This document shows positions 12,306 to 24,130 of a DNA stretch of 64,000 nucleotides, piece by piece. The DNA comes from Desmodus rotundus (taxonomy: Eukaryota > Chordata > Mammalia > Chiroptera > Phyllostomidae), in NCBI RefSeq assembly GCF_022682495.2, contig NC_071388.1, positions 15,487,171-15,551,170 of the forward strand. Reading direction: 5' to 3'. The first letter of the stretch is position 1. Every line of letters starts with the position of its first letter. The position numbers and the translations under genes are program-made. The notes under the pieces are model-generated. The model saw only the letters and a list, made by a program, of their open reading frames with translations, ran no database searches and was not told the DNA's origin.

Positions 12306-12838
12306 AGTGATATACACACACATATAAACACAATAGATATTATTCAGTTTTAAAAAGAAGAAAAGCCTGCCATTTGTAACAATAGGAATAAAACTGGAAG
12401 ACAATATACTAAGTAAAATAATGAAATAAGCCAGATGAAAAAGTCAAATACTGCATACCCTTCCTTATATGCAAAATTTAAAATACTCGAAAATCTAAAG
12501 CAAAGAGAAGAGAATAGTAGTTGCTTAGGATTGAGGAGCAGGGGACATGTTAGTCAAGGAGTGCCAAGTTTCAGTTTTGCAAGATGAGTAAATTCTAGAG
12601 AACATTTGCCTATAGTTAACACATTTTATTGCATGCTAAAAATTTTCTAAGAGGGTAGATCTTAAGTGTTATCAGCACACATCAAAAAGAAAGAAAATAG
12701 TAAATATGTAAGGCGATGATATATTTTCGTGATTTTGATGATTATTTCATAATGTATATGTACATCAAATTATCAAGTTGTATACCTTAAAATATACATT
12801 TTTTAAATTGTTAGTTATACCTCAAAAGAAAAAAAGAT
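12306..12838 (+). mobile_element. old L1 3' end (L1MA-like)
   Basis: Sense orientation. TATTATTCAGTTTTAAAAAG, CATTTGTAACAATAGGAATA, GGGACATGTTAGTCAAGGAG, AGTTTCAGTTTTGCAAGATG, TAGATCTTAAGTGTTATCAG and TTGTATACCTTAAAATATAC follow the classic L1 3' UTR order, ending in an A-rich tail. It covers the last codons of ORF2 and the 3' UTR. Frames are dead. Confidence 0.85.
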
Positions 12839-12844
12839 TAAGGA

Positions 12845-13264
12845 CAATATTCTAGAGTAAGTAACTAAAAGGGGCCTGAAGTTTTCCTCATAGTCATCCA
12901 TTCTGAGCTCTTTGTGGCAAAATCAGAGCTATGAAGATGCTGACCTTGGACCTGCATCTCCTCCTGTCCTCCCTGGAAGTCACATCTGTCTGGATAACAC
13001 TGTACTCACTATGTTACTTTGCTGGCATTCCCATTATTCCTACTTGAAATCTGAGATGTCACTGGAGCCCTCTCTTTTTTAGTGGTAGAAATGAGTTTTT
13101 GTGCTATAATTTTGCTGGAAAGAAATATTTCTTTGTGTGCAGAGCCCAAACACCTTATAAAATGCAGCACCCTGGTTTGACCACCCTCATCTAAGCTGGG
13201 GTAACTGCAGGAGCCAACAGACTGGTTAACCTTTGTGCACTGTTGTGCCCTCACATTCACTTTT
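12845..13264. other. unassigned segment between L1 and L2
   Basis: Moderate GC, no recognised repeat. A chance frame of 83 residues lies on the minus strand at 13009-13260. It could be an extension of the L2 that follows, but I cannot show this. Confidence 0.35.
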
Positions 13265-13845
13265 CAATAAAACAGTCAGTGTAAGTCATGTCATTCATTT
13301 GCTTGAAACCTCACAGCCCTTTTTATTTCCATCTGGGTAAAGTACAAACTCCTTCTAATGATCTGAAGGGCCTTTCTGCCCTGGCTCACCCACTGCTTCT
13401 CAAATCTACTCTCCTGTATGTCACTCTCTCACCTCTCAGCTCCAGCTCCAGTGGCCTCTGCACGCCCGTTCTTGTCACTCAGCTTAAGGACTTTGTATCG
13501 AGGACTTCCAGGGCCTGAGGTACTGTTCCTCAAGTGACCCACCTGGTGGGCCTCCTCATCTCCTTCAATTCTTTGCTAAAATGTCACCTCTTAAATGAAG
13601 ATTATTGAGTACACTTTTCAAATTTCAACAGTACCTAAACTAACTTTTGGTACTCAAAATCTCCCTTAACCTGTTCTGTGTTTTTCCATTGTACATATAA
13701 TCATTTTACATACTATATCATTCAATTATTTAGCAGTAACACGATTGTAGGGGAGTTTGCATATATGTCAAGTTAATATAATAATTTTATTATAATGTAG
13801 GCATCCACTAAACATTTGTTGTATAAATAAGTACATAAATAATGT
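13265..13845 (+). mobile_element. L2 (LINE2) 3' end
   Basis: The order of phrases is that of L2: TTGCTTGAAACCTCACAGCC, AAAGTACAAACTCCTTCTAA, GATCTGAAGGGCCTTTCTGC, CTCAGCTTAAGG, TTCTTTGCTAAAATGTCACC and the tail TAAACATTTGTTGTATAAAT. L2 is an ancient mammalian LINE, and this is its ORF2 end and 3' tail. The 76-residue frame at 13288 is a leftover and does not encode a working product. Confidence 0.85.
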
Positions 13846-16800
13846 ATGATATTGGTATTTGCTTAATTCAGCTATGAATTCAGAGAGAATTGGATTACTG
13901 GGAAAAGTATTAGAGGACAAATTAGAAGATCTGGTTTCCATTTCTTGTTCGGTTTGTTATTGACTATGCTAACTTTGGACAAGTTAGTTAATATGGGCTT
14001 CCGTGATATAATAATCTATTAAAACCATAACAAAAAAGAGAAAATTGAATGACTTAACTTCTCATCTTTCGTTCTTTTCGTTTTCCATCCTCTCACTCTA
14101 TGAGTGTTCTATAACTTCCCATAAAAGGTTTAGGGCAGAGTGTCCAGCAATTAATTCACCAACATTTGCAATTCATGGTGCGGAGCAGGGGGTAGAATAA
14201 ATAGCTGTTGAATAAATGAGTGTATGAATGGATGGGCATTCTAAGTGCATTATTTTAAATATTTAGATGATAGGCTTGGGAGTGTGAAAAGTAATTCAGA
14301 CACTAAATAGAGATTGGAGAGGCACTGCCAATTCTCCCATAATGCAAGCACAGAAAAGGGGGCAGCAGCGATATAAGTGCCATTGATGAGTCACATTCTA
14401 CTAAGTGCAATGAGGAATGACCCTTGAGGGAGTGTGGAAAGGATACTTCTGGAACTGTGCCATGGCTGGGATATTCTTCCATAGTCTTGTTAGACTTAAA
14501 AATGCATCTGTGGTTGGAAATGTATAATGACCTTCAACAAATGAAGGATGACCTAATCTTTCACAATCTTGGTCTGGTGAGAGTAAGATATTAGTCCAAG
14601 AAGAAATGCTATGAACAGTTATTCCACATGCTGTACTTTCTGAAACTGTCACAGTCTCTGTCTTCAAAATACATGATGATGTAGTCATACAATAATTTGT
14701 ACTTTCACTATCAAACTGGGAAATGAAAAATAATTGAATTCCACATGCCAGCAACTCACAATACCCCCAGAAGTTAGACAAAGGTTGTTTTAGTCATAGT
14801 GATATGTACTTTTTAATAACTAATTGGACTTGTCATAGTGTTATAACCAGAACTATTTTGACTCAGCATTAGTGCTAATATTAATGTTAATATTTGTGTT
14901 ACAGATATAGATAATATTTGTGTCAATACAGGTAAATTCATTTAAATACATTCAGTCCATTCACATAGGTGTAATATGTTGCATTGAGAAACATCAGAAA
15001 GCCCTTTGAAAATTTTTTCTCTCTCAAATGGGTACTATATTACATCTGAGTATTGTCCAAAAGTTCAGGGTAAACCAGCAAGAAGTATACTCCATAGCAT
15101 GCTGGACAGACAGACCAGATTCATATGGTACTATGAATTTACCAAAGTGGGAAAAATCCACAGTACCCTCAGACAATAAAATTTCATTGTGAAATTGAAG
15201 CAAAATGTAAGGAAAGCCAAGTTCATTAATTTTTGGTACAAAGTGCTTATCATATCAAAGGGATAGAAAGTGATAGGAGATTAAAAATGATATAAGTGGA
15301 GGCCAAATGCCTGGGTGTGAAGTTCAGAAAGGGCAGCACAGGAATTTAGAAATAGATATGGGCAGTCTGAGGATCCAACCTGAGTGAGCCAGGCAGACTT
15401 GAAGGGCATCTGTTACCGGCTGTCCTACACAGCAGCCTAAAGGGCCCATGAGGAGCTGTCCACGAGCTCCCACTACGCAATGTGAGGGAACACCAAGTCT
15501 GAGTAAAAAAATCAATCTGTCTTAAAATAATAATAACAGGAAGGAAAATGTATTTAAATTCACAAAACCTGGATTCTAGGTTTAAGTATGTCTCACATCT
15601 TACTATATTAAACAAGGAACCTAATAATTTAATCTTATTTTGTAAACTAAAAGAAAAAATTAATATCTTAATTTAAATGTTATGCTGTCAACAGTTTTTT
15701 TTAATGCAAAAACAATGTTTAACCTGACGGTGGTGTGTGCCACAACACAATAAACATACGGGAAATGTTTTCTTTGAATCCTCTCCATTGAAGTCAATGA
15801 TTACTTAATAAATTACACTGCTATTTCTACCCCCACCACCCCCACGCACTTTCCAGCCTCTCTGCTAAAAATCTTTCCCATCCTGTTGTCCTTCTCAAGA
15901 TTTTGAAAAGCAGACTCTTTCTTACCTTTTCAACACCTAAAGAGGTGCCAGACCCCTCATAAAAAGTCACATATGTTTTGAGCTAAAGTAAACTTTGACA
16001 ACCCTTGCAATATCCCATGATATCAAAATCAAAGAGGCTGTTGAACAGTATCCAGACACTCCCTTTATAATTTAAAAAGAGCAAAACTTTATCATGTCTG
16101 CATTTTCCTACCATGTTTCTCAGTTTGGGTTCCCAAAAGCAATACTTGAAAGAATGACTTGAATGCAAGTAGATGTTGAGTATAAGTAGGTGGAAGCACA
16201 CAGATTGAGACAGAAAAGGAGGACAATTATTATAAAGCATGAATGTTTGCTACTGTTATTGCTGTGAGCATCTGGAACTTAATCTCCTTGGAAACCCTGC
16301 AAAGAGGTGTGTTGAGTAGATTTTAGAGTCATCCTGGGTAGGAGAGAAGGCTGGGATATTTATCTATTGACTTCTGCCCGCAGTGGACGAGTTTGCTTCC
16401 AGTGGTCCCAATGTCCCTGAACTTCTTTGTGGCACCTTCAGAAAGACTGAGTGGCCCTGTTCAGTTTTAGTGAAAAGCTACAGGCAGAAATTCTGAGAAA
16501 TGTCACACTTTCCAGGGCACCCGTCAGCCTACAAGATACTTTCATCAAGGCTGTGCAAGATCAGAGCTATGCTGAGGTGAGGTGATGCAGGGCGTGAAAA
16601 GCATGGGCTACATCAGGCTAACTTAATATTCTATTTTTAAAATTTGATGAATGATGTTAACTAAAACATAATCTCAGTAAGTACTTAATATATCATAAAA
16701 TCCTGATACACCATTTCTTTAAGTTATTAACTATCAAGTGTGCTATTTCCCTTTACACATGGCATGTTTCAGAATAAACACAGTACATTCAATCATACCA

Positions 16801-17117
16801 CATATGCGTATTTAGGGATAATGATAACCAGGCGCCCCTTCAGAAAAAGAGAAGTATTTAGTAACAACACAGACAAGGCCCTGCCCTTCAGGAGCTTTTA
16901 TGTGATGTGGAACATGGTCCCAGGTGTTATCTTACGCAAGCCTTGAGGAAAGTTGGGTTCTGTTAATATAATCTAGTTTATACTCACAGATTGGCAAAGC
17001 CATGGGAAATACTGTTTTCCTAAATAAAAGTTAGCATAGTTCATGTTAAATGGTCCATATTCTATAAATAAAACACAGTGAGTGGGCAGGTCATCAAAAT
17101 ATATTTGATAGGTTAAA
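13846..17117. other. long stretch without recognised genes
   Basis: About 3.3 kb. A short tail reading AGCTGTTGAATAAATGAGTG near 14202-14221 may be another worn L2 or MIR end. A minus-strand frame of 126 residues at 14401-14781 is discussed among rejected items. The GC-richer part at 16260-16600 could be an old LTR that I cannot name. Confidence 0.4.
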
Positions 17118-17480
17118 GCTTTATTTATTTATTTATTTTAGTTTTATTGTTGTTCAAGTACAGTTGTCTGCATTTAACCCCCACCACTCCTCACCCACCC
17201 CAGCCATCCCAACCTCCTTCCCCTGATTCCAACCCCCTTGGTTTTGTTCATGTGTCTTTTATAATTGTTTCTGAAAACCCTTACCTCCCCTCATTACCCC
17301 CCATTATCCCCTTCCACCTCCCTCTGGTTACTGTCAGATTGTTCTCAATTTCAATGTTTCTGGTTATATTTTGCTTGCTTGTTTGTTTTGTTGATTAGTT
17401 TCTACTTAAAGGTGATACTGTATGGTATTTATCTTTCATCTCTTGGCTTATTTCACTTAGCATAATGTTCTCCAGTTCCA
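17118..17480 (-). mobile_element. bat L1 3' end (3' part of an inverted insertion)
   Basis: Starts with a T-rich tail (TTTATTTATTTATTTATTTT) then GTTGTTCAAGTACAGTTGTC, the C-rich block, TGGTTACTGTCAGATTGTTC and ATTTCACTTAGCATAATGTT. This is the minus-strand L1 3' UTR and the very end of ORF2. It stops at TTCTCCAGTTCCA, and the sequence then switches strand within a few bases. The next segment is the upstream neighbour of this one in an intact L1. Confidence 0.92.
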
Positions 17481-17817
17481 AATCAAAAAACAAGTGTTGG
17501 AGAGTATGTGGAGAAAAGGGAACCCTAGTGCACTGTTGATGGAAAATGCAGACTGGTGCAGCCCCTGTGGAAAACAGTATGGAATTTCCTCAGAAAACTA
17601 AAAATGGAACTGCCTTTTGACCCAGAATTCCGCTGCTGGGATTATATCCTAAAAGCCCCGAAACACCAATCCATAAGAACCTATGCACCCCAATGTTCAT
17701 AGCAGCACAATTTACAATAGGCAAATGCTGGAAGCAATCTAAGTTCCCATCGGTAAATGAATGGATCAAAAAAATATGGTACATTTACACGATGGAATAC
17801 TATGCAGCAGAAAACTC
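17481..17817 (+). mobile_element. bat L1 ORF2 3' part, inverted relative to its own tail
   Basis: Reads in sense as the L1 ORF2 C-terminal region: TGTTGGAGAGTATGTGGAGA, CACTGTTGATGGAAAATGCA, TGCTGGGATTATATCCTAAA and GGAATACTATGCAGCAG. In an intact L1 this lies just before the piece at 17118-17480. Here it is in the opposite orientation, with roughly 35 bases lost at the junction. Reading frames are interrupted. The outer flanks share a loose AAAGCTTTATTTA / AAACTCTATTTAA, a possible target duplication. Confidence 0.9.
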
Positions 17818-19206
17818 TATTTAATTTTTAGCTATCTCATACAACTTATGCCCATAGTTTGAAGACAATTGGATGAGGGCTCCTTGAGTTCAGTTTAATA
17901 ACTGTTGTACCAATGATAGAAATAATAGCATCACCAACTCACTGACACCTGTCCAACAGATAGCTAGGATAAAATAATTGATATATGGAGAACTTTAGAA
18001 GAGGTTAGAAAAAATGGGAGAAGACAAAACAAATTTAAGTTAATAAGGAGGTTAAAAGAAAGCATCTGTAAAACATACCTCCTGAGACAAACATGCCATG
18101 TAACAGACTCCGTATATGAGTATGCTGTAGCCCAGACAGTTTCATGGGCAAGGAATTTGGTGCAGTGGGCACTTGGGTACAGAGAGGCTCTGTCGCTCTA
18201 ACTGTGGCATCCATGGGTGAGTCACGTGCTATGCCTCAGTCACTTCATTAAGTACGTAAAAATTTTACACTCCAACATTTTCAAAAGTTGCACAATTAAA
18301 GTGTTCTCCAAAATGTCCCTGATTCCATGAATAATTCTTGGAAAAAATAAAAACCTGGTCAAATTGTGGCTTACTTGGACATAAGCTACAAAATAAGTTT
18401 CAGTTTGCAACATATCATACACATTTTAAATCTAAAAATATCACTTTAAACTTTTGTTAGTATTGATTTTTACAATGAGTATGGATCAAGATTTATGTAG
18501 AGATGGTATTAGAAATCTCCACAATGTGAACACAAGAACTGGTCAATCAGCGTGGTTTCTATTAAATATGTAAATGTATTCAGGATGAATAGCCACAGAT
18601 CTGATCTAAAAATCAAAGAATTATGAAAGACAGAAATGATAAAGCACACTTTAAAATATTTCTAATATCTATTCTTTATTGTTGTGAAGGGAGAAAAAAC
18701 ATACCTGTGTTCATACAGCATATGTGACAAATAAAACATGTTTTGAAAAATGAAATCCACAGTTCAGTGTTTTATAAGACTGATAATTCTTTATTTTTGA
18801 AGAAATATTTTAACATTTAACTTCAGTCCGGATCATTGTGGTACAATGTTTGAACCACCAAAAGATGGTGCCATTCTTCCAGGCACTGTCTTTTAACTCC
18901 TAGAACATTTTCCTGTGTTTATTTTGTGGTATTGGAACTGCATCTCAGCAAATCCTTTCATTCTTTCTTTTTACTGTTTTTCCCCCCATAGGGAGATCCA
19001 GATGGAGATAGAAACAGAGGGTGGAGAAAAGACTTAATCAGTTTTGCCTGCATGCTGATTCTAACAGTATCTCCTCACAAATTAACAACTGTCAGTTTCA
19101 GTTCCAGTTTCTTTGCATCCTGAGACATCTCAGCTTTATCTTCAAGGAGGCCCTTCTTCAATTGTCTAGGTTCCCAGGACCCCTGTTTCCTCTATGTAAC
19201 TTTATA
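17818..19206. other. no recognised feature
   Basis: AT-rich DNA between the L1 and the mariner. Open frames are short and without recognisable products. Confidence 0.45.
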
Positions 19207-19852
19207 TGAGGTCTGTCTGGAAAAAGTCCAACAATTGTTAATACAACGAGAATGGTTTGCACAACACCGATGTAACCTGGCAGCCAAAGAGAGTGGACTA
19301 GAAGGTGCATGTGGGAACAATGTGGACTTCACTAGTCCGTGGGGACGGTAGATGCCTTTGAGTGAGCATGTGTACTGTGCGGCCATTGCATTCAAAATGA
19401 CTGAGCAAGTACAGCAACAAATCTGCATCAAATTTTGGGTTAAGCTTGAGCAATTCAGAAGGCTGCAGCTATGGGCAATCAGTGATTGGCAGCTACATCA
19501 AGATAATGCACCCGCTCATGCATCAAATCTCATGCAGGGTGTCTTGGTGAAACATCAAATCACCCAGGTGACTGAGAACCCCTGTACAGCCCAGATTTGG
19601 CACCCTGACTTCTGGCTTTTCCCCAAAATAAAATCACCTTTAAAAGGAAAGAGATTTCAGATCATAGATGAGCTTTAGGAAAATACCACCGGGCAGATGA
19701 TGATAACTGGAAGAACTTTGTGAGGTTCCATGGTGCCTGATTTAAAGGGGACTTAAGCATTGTTGTCCTATGTACAATATTTCTTGTATCTTCTTCAATA
19801 AATGTCTCTATTTTTCATATTACATGGCTGGATTATTTCTGGACAGCCCTTG
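19207..19852 (+). mobile_element. mariner transposon, internally deleted
   Basis: The inverted ends are TGAGGTCTGTCTGG and, reversed, CAAGGGCTGTCC, each bordered by TA. The length is about 650 bp, half of a usual mariner of about 1.3 kb. AATAAA near 19796 is the likely polyadenylation signal. Identity is secured by the transposase remnant inside. The same 3' end occurs at bases 1-75. Confidence 0.93.
19352..19678 (+). pseudogene. mariner transposase remnant with central deletion
   Basis: An open frame of 108 codons. A natural start is probably the second ATG at 19397, giving MTEQVQQQICIKFWVKLE, the transposase N-terminus. After about 20 residues it jumps to the C-terminal catalytic half, HQDNAPAHAS...HPDFWLFPKIKSPLKG. 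The two aspartates are separated by exactly 34 residues, the D34D spacing of mariner. The helix-turn-helix DNA-binding region and the first catalytic aspartate are missing, so it cannot be an active enzyme. The deletion is in frame, which keeps the open frame intact. Confidence 0.9.
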
Positions 19853-19854
19853 TA

Positions 19855-21255
19855 TGCTACCTGACTGTTCCTCTTTTGCTTGTTCAACCTTCCAGCAACT
19901 GTAGAATAACTTTTCCTACATGGCATTACCTCTGTTTAAATACCTAATGTGGGTTGTACTCTGTTTTTCTGACTCAGTATTTACTAATAAAACATTTTCA
20001 GTAATGTACTTTTCTACAATATTGTGTCTGTATTAGTGAGTTTCACAAACCTAAAGAATTTTCAGAAATTGTAAGTTAGAATAAAAAAGACATACTGACT
20101 CTTGTTTTGATTCAAAATATTTCTTTACTTTTACATCTCTTAATGTAAAAAGGATAAGCTAAAAATATCATAAGGCAAGATAACAAAAACATCCAAATAT
20201 TTTGGTTGCTCTGATTCATGGCATCTCTGTAACTATTGATTGGCAGGTTGTTTATGAAGAATTTTATTGATTGGCAGATTACTTGTGAACAAGTATACAC
20301 ACGCAGATGTACTTACATATATCTTCAATAAATATGATTTTTCTATTGGTTTGAAAATTGATTCTGTTATAACACTCAAAAGTATGTTGGAAATTGTCTG
20401 TAAGGGTGTTTAATAAAAACAATTTACCCAGCCGAAAGCATTTTACAAGTTACTTTTAGTAGTAATAGAAAACAAATATCAGTTACTCAATTTTCAGAAG
20501 AATCTAGACTTCTAGTTTCAAAAACAACACAGAAAGTGCTATTGTAGTAAGAATTATTTTTTTTAATACACACTTAAATGTCTTTTAAGTAAGGCCAGAT
20601 AATTTGGTGTTCCCAGGGGAAAATCTACAGAGCAGATCATGTGTTTTCAATAACCATTGTAGGATCTTGTAGGGAAAGAGTGAGGAATGCATGGATCTAG
20701 ATTATTCTCTTTATTTACCAAAATTAAAGAAATGGGGAGTACTTATGCAAATAGGTAGGGGAGAGGAAAGAACTAAAATCAGAGACCTCGTGTATTAACA
20801 TTCTAATATTACAGAAATATGAGTTACTCTAAATCTGAAAAAAAAAAGTTTTGCGAAAACTTAGCAAAATAAAATAACCTGTTACATTTTCGTGTCATTG
20901 GATAATTTTTATCAACCAATGAATTCAAAGAATTGTAAAGGAGATAATGTGGATATTCTATAAGTAATTCCTACAGGAACTTCTGTTATAGTATATAGAA
21001 ATAGTGTTGGAATTATAACACAAATCTGCAACAAAGCCATTAGAAATAAATGTTATGGGGACATGTACAAGTAATTGATTAATCTTAAAACAACTGATGA
21101 GCTGTGTCGCTCTCTGTGATATCTTCCTGCAATGTTTGCACCTCGTGATCACTTGTATCCTTGTGATTTCTAGTGAAACTTTATTTTGGCAAATTTTCTG
21201 ATTTTGGTGAACCTGATTTTACAGTCTAATGCTTATGATATTGCATCAACTTAAT
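19855..21255. other. no recognised feature
   Basis: AT-rich DNA with no useful open frame. One octamer motif ATGCAAAT lies at 20745-20752. Confidence 0.5.
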
Positions 21256-21828
21256 ATTAAATCAGGTTTCTCCAGGGAAACAGAACTAATTGGAGATTAT
21301 GTACATATATATATGGAGACATATACGTTCATAGGTATATATATACACATATATATTATATGCACATGCACATACATAACATGCATGTGTGAAGTGATTC
21401 TATGAGGAATTGATTGGCTCATGGGTTTAGGGAGGCTGACATGTCCCCAGATCTGCAGTCAGCCAGCTACAGACCCCGGAAGGCTACAGGGTTTTGGCAG
21501 CCAGAATGCCAGCAGGCTCAAAACTCTGAAAGAGCCAATGTTTCCATTTGAGTTTGAAGGCAGGAAAATAAAACATAACATGTCAGCTCAGTACAGTCAG
21601 GCAAAATGAGTTTTCTCTTATTCGGTCAACTTTTTTCTTCTCTGCAGGCTTTCAACTGATTGGCTGAGGCCCTCACACGGGGGAGGACAACCTAATTTTC
21701 TCAGGTTACTGATTCAAATGTTTATCTCATCCAAACCTTCTCTCACCGACACATTTATAATAGTGTTTGACCAAATGTCTGGGCATCCAGTGGCCGAGTC
21801 GAGTTGAGATATAAAATTAACTGTCACA
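21256..21828 (-). mobile_element. MLT2-type LTR (ERVL relic)
   Basis: The plus strand carries the antisense order of the LTR: GTTTCTCCAGGGAAACAGAA, a TATA/CACA simple stretch at 21299-21372, GAGGAATTGATTGGCTCATG, CCAGATCTGCAGTC, TTTCAACTGATTGGCTGAGG, TTTATCTCATCC, GTTTGACCAAATGTCTGGGC and ATAAAATTAACTGTCACA. On the minus strand this begins TGTGACAGTTAATTTTAT, a TG start as in LTRs. It is a solo LTR with no internal ERV genes. Confidence 0.85.
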
Positions 21829-21829
21829 C

Positions 21830-22442
21830 TTATTATTCATCTTTCCTATTTTCAATATTGAAACGCTACACAAATTTTCTATGCCCGCTTTCTTATACCA
21901 AAAAAACGCCTCCAAACTTAGAGAACTCTCTCAACTAAACTGGCACAATGTAGATGTTTTTATTCAACTCTACCACGGAGGTTTAAAAAATAGAAAAATC
22001 CTTAAAAAACACAATTTCAATTATGTATTAAGTAAAATAAATGAGCAAAACCTAAAAATGAGAAATCATAGGAGGGTAAATAACAAGAGGTTAAGTAGAC
22101 TTAATCATTCACTTTATGACCTTCACTAATGATGCAGTGGTTTAAGACCACTGCCTACAACATAGGGAGTTTACAGATTGATGGAGCTAACAGAAAAATC
22201 AAGGGTGTTGTGGACAAGCTGACTGACATGATTCAATATGCATAGAATGAAAAGAGGCATAAGAATGAAAAGGGACTGATGAACTCTGATAAATGGAACG
22301 TTTGGAAGAGTACATGGTCGTAATGAAGGAAAATGCCACATACATGAAACGTGAAAATCTGGTGAAAAGAAAGGATAGGATATGAAAAATAAAGTAAAAT
22401 TCAAATATGAAAAATAGAAGTTTAGACATGTTAAGAATCACT
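21830..22442. other. no recognised feature
   Basis: AT-rich. Short frames at 21881-22129 and 22171-22471 show no family motifs. Confidence 0.45.
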
Positions 22443-22545
22443 GTATTAGTTAGCTTGGTCTTCTGTAACAAAATGCTTCAAATTAAGTGCTTTAAATAAT
22501 AGATCTTTTATTCTGAAATGTTACACAAAATAACTGCATTGATTC
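22443..22545 (-). mobile_element. MLT1-like LTR end fragment
   Basis: The plus strand reads TGTATTAGTTAGCTTGGTCT, CTGTAACAAAATGCTTCAAA and TAAATAATAGATCTTTTATT, which is the antisense of the common MLT1 LTR 3' end. Only about 100 bp can be followed. Confidence 0.6.
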
Positions 22546-23011
22546 ATTAAGTTCAGCAGTCTCACTTAAATATTTACATAATAATAAGAATAGTATTTAC
22601 TATTTTAATTATAAATAATATAATTTTAACTAACTTTTAATCCCTTGCAAAAAAATATTGGAGCCTAAGCTTTCCCACTTGTTACATACGAATTCTGTAG
22701 GTAAAGTTTTACACCTTTCATCTCCTACCATATTAATCATTTTCCAGCTCTTTTTTATGTACTCTATATTTTTTGTTCTGCATCATAAGAAAAATTACCA
22801 GAGGATACAAAAAATGGACCATGTGATTGATTTTTAAGTCTTATGTCACAGAAATGTGACCTGAAGAGTAACCATAACACAAGTTCATAAAACCAAGCAA
22901 GTAGGCATTTACATACGCACACACTAAATTTGATGGGTGTTACTCTCATATTCCTAAATGAAGTACTGTGAGCCAGATAAGAACACTGTACATAAATTAG
23001 GGTTGCCTTTT
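22546..23011. other. no recognised feature
   Basis: AT-rich sequence without recognisable content. Confidence 0.45.
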
Positions 23012-23100
23012 TATTGAGATAGCATTGGCTAATAACATTATGTAAGTTTCAGGTGTTCAATGTTATAATTCAATATTTATATACACTGTAGTAAGCTCAT
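23012..23100 (-). mobile_element. old L1 3' end
   Basis: TTTTTATTGAGATAGCATTG, AACATTATGTAAGTTTCAGG, TGTTCAATGTTATAATTCAA and TATTTATATACACTGTAGTA follow the antisense 3' end of old mammalian L1s (TTATTGAGGTATAATTGACA type). The upstream limit is not clear. Confidence 0.7.
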
Positions 23101-23533
23101 TCCATTTCCTACTTCACCTGCCCTCATCCCATAATATTTCCCATAGTTTGCACCATTTTCTTCTTCATTTTCCACCCTTCCATCCCGTAAGCACAATTGT
23201 TTCCTCATATATGACATTTTTATCCTGTTCATATCCTGATTTTCTTCAGTCCCTGTGATCATATAGACAGATGGACTCTGAAAATTATATTAGCCCATCA
23301 CATTTTAAGAACAGTGTATATGGCATGGTTCTCATGAATAATGATCTAGACATGAATGAGCTTTATCATAACCTTTTTATTCATTACCTATTAAACATTC
23401 ATATGTTCAGTAACTGAGAGAATGGGATCAACTAAACATTTTAAAAGAGTTATTTATATGTCATAATATCATCATCGATCTTGAATACGAGTAATAATAA
23501 GCCAAATGTTAGCATCCACCACAATTGTAATTC
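23101..23533. other. possible continuation of old L1, unassigned
   Basis: The sequence after the L1 end might belong to the same L1 3' UTR, but I cannot follow the consensus. No gene is visible. Confidence 0.3.
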
Positions 23534-23920
23534 GGCATTAGTCAGGGTTGCCCAAGGACAGCTGATGGTATAATTGAAAGGCCTGGGAGCCAGAAAACTG
23601 ACTGATAGTGGAGATTCCAATACAAGCCTGAACACCTGACAACCAGAAATGCAGAAAGCAAACGACAAAGTTTTAGTTCAACAGTCACGCAGGAGAACAT
23701 TTAACTTTTCTCTACCTTTTTGTTCTATTCAGGCCCTAACTGGATTGGAAGATGCCTCTCCTCACCCCACCACAGAGGGGAGTGTCCATCCGTTTTATTC
23801 AGTTTACAGTTCAGATGCCAGTTTCTCCCCGAAACAGCCCCACAGACACACCTGGAAATAAAGTTGAATCAGATATCTGGTCATCTTATGACCCAGTCAA
23901 GATGACACATGGAATTAATC
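23534..23920 (-). mobile_element. MLT2-type LTR, second copy
   Basis: Shares the same antisense phrases as 21256-21828: GCATTAGTCAGGGTTGCCCA, TTTTTGTTCTATTCAGGCCC, CAGTTTACAGTTCAGATGCC, CCACAGACACACCTGGAAAT, ATATCTGGTCATC and GACCCAGTCAAGATGACACA. It has the same orientation as the first copy and lies 1.7 kb away. The middle differs. Both are solo, and the two flank no ERV coding sequence that I can detect. Confidence 0.8.
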
Positions 23921-24130
23921 AGGCCCTATAAGCATTCTTTATTAGCCCAAGGTCATTGAGTGAAGATCTTACCTTACTCAGAATTCCGAATCCTAATCAG
24001 TATTAATTTTAATTTTCTAATAGCAAACCAATTGAACTCCTGGTTGTTTTTCTTTTTTTTTTCCCCTCTCATTTTCTAAGTTCTATAAAAGAACTTAAAT
24101 CACAGTTTGTTTCAGAGTACACAGTGTTCC

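Noticed and set aside
12068..12310. Frame starting with a long leucine run, resembling a signal peptide
   Set aside because: The leucines are the (TTC)n microsatellite read in one frame, inside an antisense L1 ORF2.
14401..14781. Minus-strand open frame of 126 residues
   Set aside because: The longest frame outside an obvious repeat or low-complexity block apart from 45932-46363, but there are no domains, no supporting splice sites that I trust and no recognised homology. Frames of this size occur by chance in 64 kb.
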